A stretch of 64,000 nt of DNA from Cinclus cinclus (lineage: Eukaryota > Chordata > Aves > Passeriformes > Cinclidae): the NCBI RefSeq assembly GCF_963662255.1, contig NC_085049.1:66263158-66327157 (forward strand), in the 5' to 3' direction. Numbering within the stretch: position 1 is the first letter of the stretch; every line of letters starts with the position of its first letter. Below the pieces are notes generated by a model. The model had not been told where the DNA came from. It worked only from the letters and a program-made list of their open reading frames with translations, and searched no databases. Positions 1 to 10,500 of the stretch are shown here, piece by piece. The translations under genes were made by a program, and so were the position numbers.

Positions 1-2302
1 CTCTATGGGCTGCGCGACGTCACAGCCACCGTTGACAGCCTGCCCCTCATCACCGGTACGGGCACACGGGGACACGGGGACACGGGCCCAGGCAGGGCAC
101 GGGGAGGGGGTGCAGGCGGTGACCCTCCCTCCGCCCGGCCCAGCCTCCATCCTCAGCAAGAAGGCAGCAGAGCAGCTTGCAGCGCTGGTGCTCGATGTGA
201 AGTTTGGGGGCGCAGCTCTGTACCCCACCCAGGAGAGCGCGCGGGAGCTGGCACGGAGCCTGGTGACACCTCGGGGACCCCCAGGACCCCTGCCCGCTGT
301 CCCCTCCCACTGTCCCCGTCCTCTTTCCCTGCCCACTGTCCCGAGACGTTCCCGCTGTCCCTGCTTCTGTCCCTGTCCCCACATGTCCCCATTCCTGCCC
401 TATCTCTGTCCCTGCCCACTGTCCCTGTCCATCCCTATCCCTGCCTGCTGTCCCTGTCCTTTCTCCCTGCTCGCTGTGGCTGTCAGCCCCATGCATGTCC
501 CCGCACAGGTGGATGTGGGCACACACCTGGGCATCCGCACTGTGGCCCTGCTGACCCGCATGGAGCAGCCTCTGGGCCGCGCCGTGGGCAACGCACTGGA
601 GGTGCTGGAGGCGCTCGAGTGCCTGGAAGGGGCCGGCCCCCCGGACCTGCGACACCTGGTCACTGTCCTGGGTCAGTGCGGTGACACGGAGCGTGGGGGA
701 GGGCATGGTCCACAGACACGGGTCGTATGTCCAGTCCTGACCCCCCCAATCCCGGGGTCGCCCTGCTCCCCCCACTCCAGGATCCCCCCCACATTCTCTG
801 TCTCCTCCTAAACTCCTCCTAGGGTCCCTGTCCCCTTGTCCCCGCCCCTCCTCCCTGTCCTGCAGGGCCGAGCAGGGGTGGAGTGGGGCAGGGTTTGGGG
901 GACTCCCCAAGAGTGGGGGGTCACTGTAGGGGTCCCCACATCCCGGTTTTGGGTGCAGGTGGGGTGCTGCTGTGGCAGTGCGGGATGGAGCAGGGGGCCG
1001 AGCAGGGCCGTAAGCGCCTGACACGGGCTCTGGACGATGGCTCGGCCTTGGGCAAATTCGAGGCCATGCTGGGGGCACAGGGTGTGCCCCCCGACACAGC
1101 CCGGGACCTCTGCACCGGGACCCCCACCCAGCGCCGCCAGCTCCTGGGCGAGGCCAAGGTCTGCGAGGAGCTGCCCGCACCGCAGGAAGGTCAGAGGGGA
1201 CCCCACCCCAAACCCTCCACCCTCCCTCCACCCCGTATCCCTCCGAGGGGCTGAGGGTCCACCCATTCCCACTGTCGCCATCCATTTCCATCCCCTCCTG
1301 CCCTTCTCACCCCTAACCCCTCCCCCGGCTGCTCAAGACTTCCCTGGATTCTGGATTATTTCCCCCAGCCTGGGAGTCCTCACCTGCACTCCCCTGCTCC
1401 CCATCCTCTGTGCTGGGGGGGTCCCCAAACCCCCTGCCCCATACCCTGTGATTCAGAATCCTGTGTTCTGGAGGTCCTCACATGTGCCCTCTGCCCCACA
1501 TCCCGGGGCTGTCCTGTCCCGTCCCGTCCCGTCCCCCCCCCCCCCCCCCCCCATATTGATCCATATCCCTGACCCCTGGGGTAACCCCATATCCTGACGT
1601 ACGCGTGTTGGGGTCTCCCCGTCGTGTCCCTGCCCCTCCTATTCTCCTCCAATTAAGATTGGCTCTCCCCGGTGTCCCCCAAATCCCTGACGCCCCTATA
1701 TTGGGGAGCCCCGCCCTGTCCCTGCCCGCCAGGGTTTGGGGCTCCCCACCCCTCCCCACCTCTCTGTGTCCCCTTGCTCCCTACATGCCTCCCAAGATGG
1801 CATTATCCCCCGTGTTCCTGTCCCCCCATGTCGCTGTCTCCCCGACCCCTGTCCCCCCAGGCTGGGTGCAGGAGGTGCGGGCGCTGCCCCTGGCGCGGGT
1901 CCTGCACCACCTGGGCGCGGGCCGGGAGCGGGCCGGGGACCCCGTGAACCTCCGTGTGGGAGCCGAGCTGCTGGTGGGCACCGGGCAGCACCTGCGGGCA
2001 GGTGAGGGAGGGGACCCCCGATCTCCCCCGTGTGCCTGTCCCCAGACGAACCCTGTTTGGGGGTGCACCCCGGTTTTGGGGGGGGGGGGATATGGGGGGA
2101 TCAGAGCCCCCCGATGATCTCTCCGCGTCCCCCTCCCTCAGGCCAGCCCTGGCTGCGGGTGCACCACGAAGGGACCCTGAGCGCGGAGCGGCGGCACGAG
2201 CTGCAGGACGCGCTGTGCCTCGGCCCGGAGCCCCCTCGGGACCTCCCACCACTGGTGGCCGAAACCATCCTGCCCTCGGAACCCCTCCGGGTCTCACAAT
2301 AA
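1..2302 (+). CDS. TYMP: Thymidine phosphorylase, 3' part (exons joined)
   Basis: Catalyses reversible phosphorolysis of thymidine and deoxyuridine to free base and deoxyribose-1-phosphate in nucleotide salvage. Six coding segments are in phase: 1-55, 144-262, 509-671, 959-1189, 1861-2001, 2142-2302 (289 aa plus TAA). All internal borders are GT/AG. The fragment opens with [18 protein letters not shown], followed by ASILSKK across the first junction. This matches the human enzyme from about residue 198, so roughly 195 N-terminal residues lie outside the window. Residues aligned with human Y199, R202, I214, S217 and K221 of the thymidine site are retained. The remainder, with [23 protein letters not shown] and [15 protein letters not shown], is the C-terminal alpha/beta domain. 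The stop TAA lies inside the poly(A) signal. SCO2 follows on the same strand, as beside human TYMP. Identification is firm. Confidence 0.96.
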
Positions 2303-2303
2303 A
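2298..2303 (+). terminator. TYMP: TYMP poly(A) signal overlapping the stop codon
   Basis: AATAAA at 2298-2303 contains the TYMP stop TAA at 2300-2302. If used, cleavage 10-30 nt downstream leaves almost no 3' UTR. No other AATAAA was noticed before the SCO2 promoter. Confidence 0.8.
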
Positions 2304-2469
2304 CCGCGATGATCGCGATATCCGAGCCATGCCGCGATTCACGCCACCCCTTCCGAGTCTGAGTGGCACAGCGCGGGGCGGAGGCGCCTCCTAGTGGTGG
2401 TAGCGGGGAGTGCGCAGGGCCGTCGCGCCCTTCACATTGACCACGCCCCACTCTGCGGTGCTATTTAGA

Positions 2470-2650
2470 AACCACGCCCCCTCAAGCGTGACCACCCCCC
2501 GCCCGTTGCCGTCGTTGCTCCGCCCCCTCCCGATAGTTCCGGTTCCGGCGGCGGCGGCGCGGGCGCTCCGGGCCGCATCTGGGCGGACGGGGGGCGGGGG
2601 TCACAGGGCAAAGGTCAAAGGTCAGCGGGGACTGGGTACGGCGGAGGGAG
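2470..2650 (+). promoter_or_regulatory. SCO2: Probable SCO2 promoter and non-coding first exon
   Basis: TATA-less, GC-rich stretch between the TYMP end and SCO2. TTCCGG at 2537-2542 and 2543-2548 is a tandem ETS/GABP site read on the minus strand (CCGGAA twice), a usual feature of nuclear genes for mitochondrial proteins. A GCGG-rich start region follows, then a nuclear-receptor half-site array at 2598-2624. A plausible splice donor GTACGG begins at 2636, and an acceptor CAG ends at 3143, three bases before the SCO2 ATG. A non-coding exon of about 2545-2635 spliced to the coding exon is inferred. Confidence 0.6.
2598..2624 (+). promoter_or_regulatory. Four direct nuclear-receptor half-sites (overlapping DR1 array)
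   Basis: GGGTCA (2598), AGGGCA (2605), AGGTCA (2612) and AGGTCA (2619), each separated by one base (C, A, A). The last pair is a perfect DR1, the type bound by PPAR/RXR, HNF4 and COUP-TF. Position in or next to the inferred SCO2 first exon suggests metabolic regulation. Binding is not shown by sequence alone. Confidence 0.75.
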
Positions 2651-2744
2651 GGGGTGTTTAAGGGGCAGAGTTGGGGGGGTCCAGGAATAGCGGAGACAGG
2701 GTGGGGGTCAGGGATGAGGGTCCAAAGTGCCGCAGGAGGTGCCG

Positions 2745-3030
2745 GTCAGTGGGCATTTGGGGTGAAGGTCTGGGGGTCCGAGAGCAGCAGCAGGGTGGGG
2801 CACAAGGGGCATTTAGGGGAGAGGGTTGGGGGTTCAAGGGCATCGGGAGGGGTGGGATGAGTGGTCGGGGCATTTGGGGTGAAGGTCTGGGGGTCCGAGA
2901 GCAGGACATAGGATGGGGGACAGGGGCATTTAGGGGACAGGGTTGGGGTCCAAGAGCAGCAGGGTGGCAGGGGACATTTGGGGGACAAGATTGGGGGTCC
3001 AGGGTCATCAGGAGGGGTGGGATGAGGGAT
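2745..3030 (+). repeat. Minisatellite, about 122-bp period, in SCO2 5' UTR intron
   Basis: The block beginning GGCATTTGGGGTGAAGGTCT occurs at about 2754 and again at about 2876. Each has an internal half-unit beginning GGGGCATTTAGGGGA. G-rich on the plus strand. Nothing coding is visible. Confidence 0.7.
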
Positions 3031-3145
3031 CAGAGCATACTTGGAGCATAGGACTGAGTCAAAACCCTCCACGGTTCGGGACGGCACAGGGGAAACTCAC
3101 CCCCCCCTGACGATCCCTCTCCCGTCCCCACATCCCCACCCAGCA

Positions 3146-3886
3146 ATGCTGCGCTCCCTGCGCCCCATCCAGCAGCTGTGCCCAGCCCTGTGCCACCCCC
3201 AGCGCCGCCTGTCCGTGCCCCCCGCCTGCCCTCGGCTGCCGCTGCGGCAGCGCCTGGCGGTGGCCAGCGCGGTGGCGGGCGCGGTAGCGGCGGGCTGGCT
3301 TTACCTGCGGCACCAAAAGGAAGAACAGCACCGCGCCCGTCGCCTGCGCCACCTCCGCGCGCTGTCGCTGGGCCAGGGAGACTTCGAGCTGCGTGACACC
3401 TCGGGGACACCGCGGCGCAAGGCAGATTTCCTGGGCCGCTGGGTTCTGCTGTACTTCGGCTTCACGCACTGCCCGGACGTGTGTCCCGAGGAGTTGGAAA
3501 AGTTGAGCCGAGCCGTGGAGCTGCTGGAACGCGACCCGGCGCTGCCGCCTGTGCAGCCGCTCTTTGTCACCGTGGACCCCGAGCGCGACGACGCGGCGGC
3601 ATTGGCGCGGTACCTGCGGGACTTCCATCCACGCCTCATGGGGCTCACCGGGACCACCGAGCAAGTACGAGCGGCAGCGGCCAAATTCCGGGTCTACGTG
3701 AGCGCTGGGCCCCGGGATGCCGACGGTGATTACGTGGTGGATCACTCGGTGCTGACGTTCCTCGTGGATCCGGACGGGATGTTCCGGGACTGCTACGGAC
3801 GCTCCCGCACGGCCGAGGAGGTGGCACGGAGTGTCAGGGCACACATGGAAACCTACCAGCCGCTGCCTGCCGCGGGAGGGGAATAA
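3146..3886 (+). CDS. SCO2: Cytochrome c oxidase assembly protein SCO2
   Basis: Copper metallochaperone and thiol-disulfide factor of the mitochondrial inner membrane that helps build the CuA site of cytochrome oxidase subunit 2. One coding exon, 246 aa, close to human SCO2 (266 aa), which is also coded in a single exon. Residues 1-35 are Arg/Leu-rich and fit a mitochondrial presequence. Residues 36-54 are a hydrophobic Ala/Val-rich membrane anchor. The thioredoxin-like domain carries the copper-binding CPDVC (C109, C113), TVDPERD near 142, and the conserved histidine in VDHSVLTF (H200). The ORF is open upstream to 3041, but a splice acceptor CAG ends at 3143 and the family start matches MLRSLRP, so 3146 is chosen. 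The stop lies within AATAAA. Confidence 0.97.
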   Translation: MLRSLRPIQQLCPALCHPQRRLSVPPACPRLPLRQRLAVASAVAGAVAAGWLYLRHQKEEQHRARRLRHLRALSLGQGDFELRDTSGTPRRKADFLGRWVLLYFGFTHCPDVCPEELEKLSRAVELLERDPALPPVQPLFVTVDPERDDAAALARYLRDFHPRLMGLTGTTEQVRAAAAKFRVYVSAGPRDADGDYVVDHSVLTFLVDPDGMFRDCYGRSRTAEEVARSVRAHMETYQPLPAAGGE

Positions 3887-3887
3887 A
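3882..3887 (+). terminator. SCO2: SCO2 poly(A) signal overlapping the stop codon
   Basis: AATAAA at 3882-3887 contains the stop TAA at 3884-3886. The nearby downstream sequence (TGGGGTCTGTGGTGATTTGG) is GT-rich, as expected for a cleavage-factor element. Confidence 0.8.
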
Positions 3888-3889
3888 TG

Positions 3890-4500
3890 GGGGTGGCACC
3901 GCCCCCCCCCGGAATGGGGTCTGTGGTGATTTGGGGTGGCACGGGGGTGGAATGTAGGGGTGAGAGACAGTTGGCAGCACCCCGTGTTCACCCGCGGGGA
4001 GGAACAGAGCCTGCATGCTTCAGAGGGGTCATATGGCGAGGGGACACCTGACAGCCCCAAGGGGTGTCCCGTGGGGAGGAACAGAGCCCACACCCCGTGA
4101 GGAGTGTCACATGGTGGGGAAGGGACACTTGACAGCCCCCAGGAATGGTCTGGGTTGAGGGAGGTTTTGTCTGGGCAGGTGGAGGGACCCCCACCTGACC
4201 CCACTATCCCTCAGCAGTATCACATGGCAGGGAGGGACCCCTGCATGGAGTGTGCCATGAGGTGGGAGGCACTGTGTAGGTAACAGAAGTGACCACCCAC
4301 CCTTGTAGCTCCCCAGACCCCTCTCCAAAAGAAGGGAGACAAAGGGCAGGTGGCCAGAGGGACCCCCCTCTCAGCCTCCTGCACCCGTTGTAGTTCCCCA
4401 GACCCCTCCCCACGGCTGGGGTCCCTGTGCAGGTGACTGCAGTGACCCCCCCCCCCCCACCATCCCCTGTGGAAGAGACATTTCCTCATCAAAGTGGGGG
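3890..4500. other. Convergent intergenic spacer SCO2 / NCAPH2
   Basis: No gene seen. It holds a diverged duplication of about 75 bp starting GGGGAGGAACAGAGCC at about 4007 and again at about 4074, GACA/TGTCCC-rich low-complexity DNA, and a C13 run at 4446-4458. Confidence 0.6.
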
Positions 4501-4512
4501 GTGGGGCGGGTG

Positions 4513-4518
4513 TTTATT
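4513..4518 (-). terminator. NCAPH2: NCAPH2 poly(A) signal overlapping the stop codon
   Basis: TTTATT on the plus strand is AATAAA on the gene strand. The stop TAA is complement 4514-4516, wholly inside it. Confidence 0.8.
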
Positions 4519-7500
4519 TGGGGCTGGGGTGACTCTGGGATGGAAGCTGGAAGCTCTGGAACCTCTCATGTGCCGGGTGGGCCAAGAGTCGCCGCAGCCG
4601 CGCTGTGTCCAGCGCCTCCTCCAGCCCCGGGTCCTGCGCCAGCTCCACCTCTGCGTCGTTGGCCTGAGGAGGGGACACGGGGTGGCAGGGGGGTCCTGGC
4701 ACACCCAGAGACCCCCCCAGAGAGCCCTCCAAAGCCTTACCAGCTGCAGCGAGGCCAGCAGATAGCGGCACACCTCAAACGGGGGCTGCCCGGCCACCAG
4801 GCTGGCCAGCGAGTGCCACTGGCCCGGCTCTGCACAGCGCTCAGTCAGTGCCACCCCATAGGCTCGGACATCGAACGGGGCACGGGATTCCTGCAGTTAT
4901 GGGGGCACAGGGAGGGATTGCGATGGGCAGGGGGGCTCAAGTGTGGGCAGGGGACTCTGGGGTGGGTACAGGGGGCTCAGGGCTGGGCAAGGAAGGACAG
5001 AGGGCTCAGGGGGGTGGGTACAGGGTATTCAGGTATGAGCAGAGGGGTTCAGCAGTGCCCAGCCCAGGTAGTCCCAGCTCATCCCAGGGATCCCAGCCTA
5101 GGTAGTCCCAAGCTCATCCCGGAGGTCCCAGCCCAGGTAGTCCCAACCCATCCCAGGGGTCCATGCCTGCTCCTGCAGCAGGGGCTCCACATGCTCCTCC
5201 CAGAGCCGGATTCGCCGGGACAGCTCCGTCTCCCGCACGAACTTCTGGGAGCTGGCCATGAACAGCTCCTGCGGGCACAGGAAGAGGAATGGGGACACCC
5301 GCAGCACTCCTGGGGAGACCCCCCGGCACTCCTAGGGACATCCCCCACCCTTTGGAGTCACCCCCACATCCCCACACCAGCACCTACCACATTCCTGCGC
5401 ACTAGCTCCTCGTATCCGGGTTCAGGGGGGTCTGTGGGAAAAGGGGGTCACCAGAGTGGAGTGACAGCACCCAGTCACCATGGAAGGGACAAGGGACCCT
5501 CAGGGAAAGACAGGGCAGGGAATTTGGGAGCGAAGGGTCAGCAGCTCACCCAGGGATCCTTCCCCCAGCTCCTCTGGCACCTCGTGCTCCACATCCTCAT
5601 GCTCCACAAAATCATCACCTGCCAGGATGGGGACACCACTCAGCATCCCCTGGGACCCCCCAGAGCCCCAGGAGGAGAGGAAAGGCTCCCCAGGCAGGGG
5701 GGATTTGGGGTTTCAGATTGTAGCACCTGCATCTTCCTTGCTGTCAGCCCCACACTCTTGCTCCTGCTCCATCTCCTGCTCTGGCTCCCACCATGGCTCC
5801 TGGGGGAAAAAACAGCCCTGAGCCCCCTGCTAAGCACCCCCAGAGCATGGGAAGGGGGTGCTGGAGCTCCCTAGCCCACCATTTAAGCCCCCACCCCACT
5901 CACCCTCGAGCTCCGGAGCTTCCTGTGCGCTGCCATCCGCTCCTTGAAGTGCTGCCAATACAGCACCTCCAGGTCTACAGGGATTTGGGAACAGAGATTG
6001 GCCCCTCTACGCCCCCCAAAACAGAGACCCTCCCCAGGCATCCCAGACCCTTCCCAGACTCCCCTTGCCTGGATTTGGGGCACCCTTTCCCCCAGTTTTG
6101 GGGCATTTTTCCTCTCCTTCCTACCCTCCTGCAGGAACCAGTCCCTGGTGTTCTCTTCCAGTTTCGGGGTGTTCCCCCCCTCCATGCCCTCCCTACTGCA
6201 GGATCCAGTCCCTGTGTCCCCCAGGGAATGTGTCCCTGCCCGTGTCCCACTCACCTGCAAAGGTGGGGCCCCTCCTCCTGCTTTTCCCCTCCGTGACGTT
6301 GTTGTCTGGAGAGAGATCAGAAATAATCATTGGGTGGAAATTCCATGAATTTATCAAAGTTGGAAAAGCCTGCTGATCCCATTGACTCCCCCCTAAAGCA
6401 CTGCCAAGGCCACCCCTGCCCACATCCCCAAGTGCCACATCCCCAGGGCTATTAAATCCCTCTGATAAAGGTTTTTAAATCCTTTTGGACCTTGATCCCA
6501 CAGGATCCCGTGGGGATCACTCACAGGCTGCAGAGAACCATCTCATAAAATCCTGGAGTTTCCTCGGGCCCCTCCTCTTCCTCTTGCCTCCAACGATGTC
6601 ATCCAGGCCATGTGGCACCAGGAAGGGCCTCCCTACAGGTGACACAGGTGACACCAGGTGTGCGGCCACTGCGAGGGGCTGGGAAGGGGACAGGGCCCCT
6701 CTGGATGTTGTGGGGCTGGGAATGACCCAACACGGGGACAGGGACACTTGAGGATGCCCAGTGGGACTGAGAGTGACCCTCTGCGGGACTGGGAATGACC
6801 CTCCACGAGCTGGGAATGTCCCCCTGTGGAAGCAGGCACGATCCACCGTGGGGCTGGGGACATTGAGGGACACGTGACCAGGAATGACCTCCTGGGAGAC
6901 CAGGAGTGACTTTCCCATGGGACTGGGGACACTGAGGGACACATAGCCAGGAATGACCAGCTGTGGGACCAGGAGTGACCCTCCCATGGGACTGAGGACA
7001 CTGAGGAACACATGGCCAGGAATTAATGACCCACCACAGGCCATGCTGTCCCTGCTCCCTGCAGAGCACCCCAGTTTTCCCCAAAAATACCTCTCCTAAA
7101 GGGCTTCTCTTCAGAGTCTCCAAAGGGATTGAGGCTCTGCCACGGATTTGGCTCCTCCTGGCACAGGGGAGAGGATGGGCAGGGGCTGTGGAGTATCCCA
7201 GGGATCCCATCCTGCCCAGATTTGGGATGTCCCTGGCTCCAGGCCCCCCCTTACCTTGCTGTGGACTTTGGGGTCGTGGCTGGGGAGTCTCTCCCGCAGG
7301 ATGTACCCCCGGGTCCGGGGTGTGCTCTGGGGTGGACACGAAGAGGGACAGTGAGGGACTGGGGGTCAGGGAGGGGGTGGGGGGATCCAGGGGTCTGGGG
7401 AAGGAGTGAAGGGCTCCAGGGAAGGAGTGAGGGGCTCCAGGGATCCAGGGAAGAAGTGAGGGATTCCAGGGAAGGAGCACAGGCAGCCCCCCCAAGGCCC

Positions 7501-10500
7501 TGCCCACACAGACCCTCTGAGCCTCAATGTGTTCCTTAGGGTCTGGAGTCACTTCCATGTCATCCCCCAGGGCCCCAGGAACATCGTCATCATCAGGTCC
7601 TGCAGCACCTAGAGGGATGGGAATGGGCAGAGGCTGGAGAAGCTTCCAGGGCCCCCCATTCCCACCCTGTCTGCCAAGAATTCCCCCAGGAGCTTCTCCT
7701 GCCAGGCAGAAGAGGGCAGGACCAGGGAATGGTGCAGCTGGTTGGGTTGGAAAATCCCTCAGAGCCCAAATCCAAGGGGATTTGGTGGCCAGGGCCACCA
7801 CTGCCTGTGTCTCCAAGTGCCACATCCACAGGGATATTTAAACCCCTCTAGGGACGGGGACTCCCTGTGCCAGGGCTGCACAGCCCTTTCCACGAGGGAA
7901 TTCAATTCCAAAATTCCTCTTCTCCTGTCCCCATTCACTGGGAACAGAGCCCCTCCTGCCAAGGATGAAATCATTCACCCCTCACCCTCCTCTCCAGCAC
8001 CCTAGATGAACACAAGGACACCAGGACACCCCTGGGCAGGTGCCACCCCTCACCTGCCTCCTCGCAGAAGCTCAGTGCCCGTGCCAGGGCCACGATGGAG
8101 CCAGCGCCAGGACGCTCCGTGGGGCCGGATCCCAGAGCTGCTGCCAGGGGACAGCGACAGCTGAGCTCCCAGCAGTGACAGTGACAGTGACAGTGACAGT
8201 GACACCCCAGAGCCCCCCCGGGTACCTGTGGCTGAGCCCAGGTGCTGTTCCTGCTGCAGGTGGGGTGGGGAGAGCCCGGCCAGATCCTGCAGGAAGGTGC
8301 CGGAGGCATGGTAGATGGAGATGTTCATCCGGAAATCCCTTCGGCCCGCCAGCACCTCACCCTGCCGGCTGTGGGAATTCCATCAGGGGAACTGTCCCCA
8401 GCACGTCCCCAGCATCCCCTGTGCCAGCCCAGAGCCACCCCGGCCCTCCCAGCAGCACGGGATTGGCCTGGATGTCCCCACATATCCTGGGAACTTCCTG
8501 CTCCTCCACAGACCCTAGCAGGAATTGTGTGTTTGTCCTGAGGGATCCTGTCTGAAGCAGGGAGGGGACACGGGACAATCCCAGCAGGGACTGGAACAGG
8601 GCAGGGGACATAGGACAATCCCAGCCAGGGACAATCCCAGCCAGTGATCCCAGCTGAAGCAGGGGACATGGGACAATCCCAGCCAGAGACTGGAGCAGGG
8701 CAGGGGGCACGGGACAATCCCACCAGGAACTGGAGCAGGGAGGGGACATGGGACAATCCCAGCCAGGGACTGGACCAGGGGACATGGGACAATCCCAGCC
8801 AGGGACTGGAGCAGGGAGGGGACATGGGACAATCCCAGGAGTGGCACCTCATCAGGGGATCCTCCTCCTTCTCCCCCTCTTCCGGGGCCTCCAGGGACAT
8901 CGGGGTCAGGGGAATGATGTTCACAGCCTGGGAACGGACAGGGAGGTGGGACAGAGCCTGGGAAAGGTGTCATTGTCCCCAAGGCGACCACCCTGGCTGG
9001 ATTCAGCCAGGAAAATGGGGCCATGGTGGGGAGAAAAGGAGGAAAAGGAGGGGGAAAAGGAGGGAGAAAGGGAGGGAGAAATAGAGGGAGAAAAGGAGGC
9101 ATAAAAAAGAGGGAGAAAAGGAGGGAAAAGGATTAGGAAAAAAAGATATAAAAAGAGGGAGAAAATGAAGACAAGACAGAAAAGGAGAGAAAAAAGGAGA
9201 GAGAAAGAGAGAGATAAAAGAGAAAGAAAATGGAGAAAAGGAGGAATAAGAAGAGGGAGAAAAGGAAGAAAAAGAGAAAGAGGAGAGGGAAAAGGAGCAG
9301 GAAAGAGAGACATAAAAAGAGAGATAAAAGGGAGAAAAGGGGAAGAAGGAGAGAGAAAAAGAGAAGAAAGAGAGGGAAAAAACGTGGAATAAAAAGCAGA
9401 GAGAAGGAGGAATAAGAAAAGGGAGAAAAAAATGAAAAAGATAAAATGGAGAGGGAAAGGGAGGAATAAAAAGAGAAAAGGAGGAATAAAAAGAAAAGAT
9501 GGAAGAACAAAATAGAGAAAAAGAAGAAGAAAGGGATAAAAGAGGGAGAAAAGGAGAGAAAAGGAGCAACAAAAAGTGGGAGAAAAGGAGGAACAAAATG
9601 AGGAGAAAAGGAGGAAGGAGGGATCAACAGAGGAATAAAAAGAGGAACATAAGTGGTAAACAGAAGAGAGGAAAAAAAGAATAAAAGGAAGAACAGAAGA
9701 AATAAAAAGAAACATAAAACACAACTGGTTCTTCTTACGGCAGGCTGCTGATTCCTCCTCGTGTCCACCCTGGCCTGGCTGGTTTCTGGGATGTCATCAA
9801 GGGACAGGAACTACCAGGAAAACCCCAACAGTGTCACCCCAGCCCTGAGGGACACCAAGGGAATCCCCTGGAGCACAGAGCCCACCTCACCTCCACCTCC
9901 TTGTCCGTGAAGGTGGCATCAGCATCCCGGCCGTCGGGGCCCAGGGAACAGGGAAGCTTCTGCCTCCTGGGGAAAAACAGGCTCAGGATCCATGGGAATG
10001 GTGGGAAAGGGTCCCTCCAGCCCTGCTCTGGGCCCTCCAGGTGGGAAAATCCAAAAAAAAAACCAATGGGGTGTTCCCTCTTGTTTGTGTCAGTGTGAAA
10101 GCCCAAAGGAGCTGACAGCACAAAAAAATATTTTCCTTTTGGAAAAGGCTCCCTCAGGCTCCTTTGGACTCCGAAATCCCCATTAGCCAGAAGGAAAATC
10201 ATCCCTGGTTTTCTTTGTTATCCCTGTGATGTCATTCCTAGGCCTGGGATGTACCTCCCAGGTCTGGAACGGGAGTGGGGATGACCTGGGATCTGGGCAG
10301 CACCAGGACAGACCCAGAGCAGGGATTCTACAGGACAAATTTCCTTCTGGGAAGGGGAAATCCCACTCACTTTTTATTGGAGATGCAGTCCAGTGCCTGG
10401 CAGACCAGCATGTACAGGTGTTCCACCTGGAAAACAGCACCTGGAGCTGGGAGAGGGGGGAAGCGGCTCCTGGGAAAGCCCCTCCACCCCAGGGACTCCC

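Noticed and set aside
50..1291. 413-aa minus-strand frame opposite TYMP
   Set aside because: Antisense shadow of TYMP exons in high-GC DNA; no recognisable domain.
8921..9768. Minus-strand frames of 197-267 aa rich in Phe, Ser and Leu
   Set aside because: Direct product of the polypyrimidine strand of the intronic tract; also contains an NCAPH2 exon in another frame.
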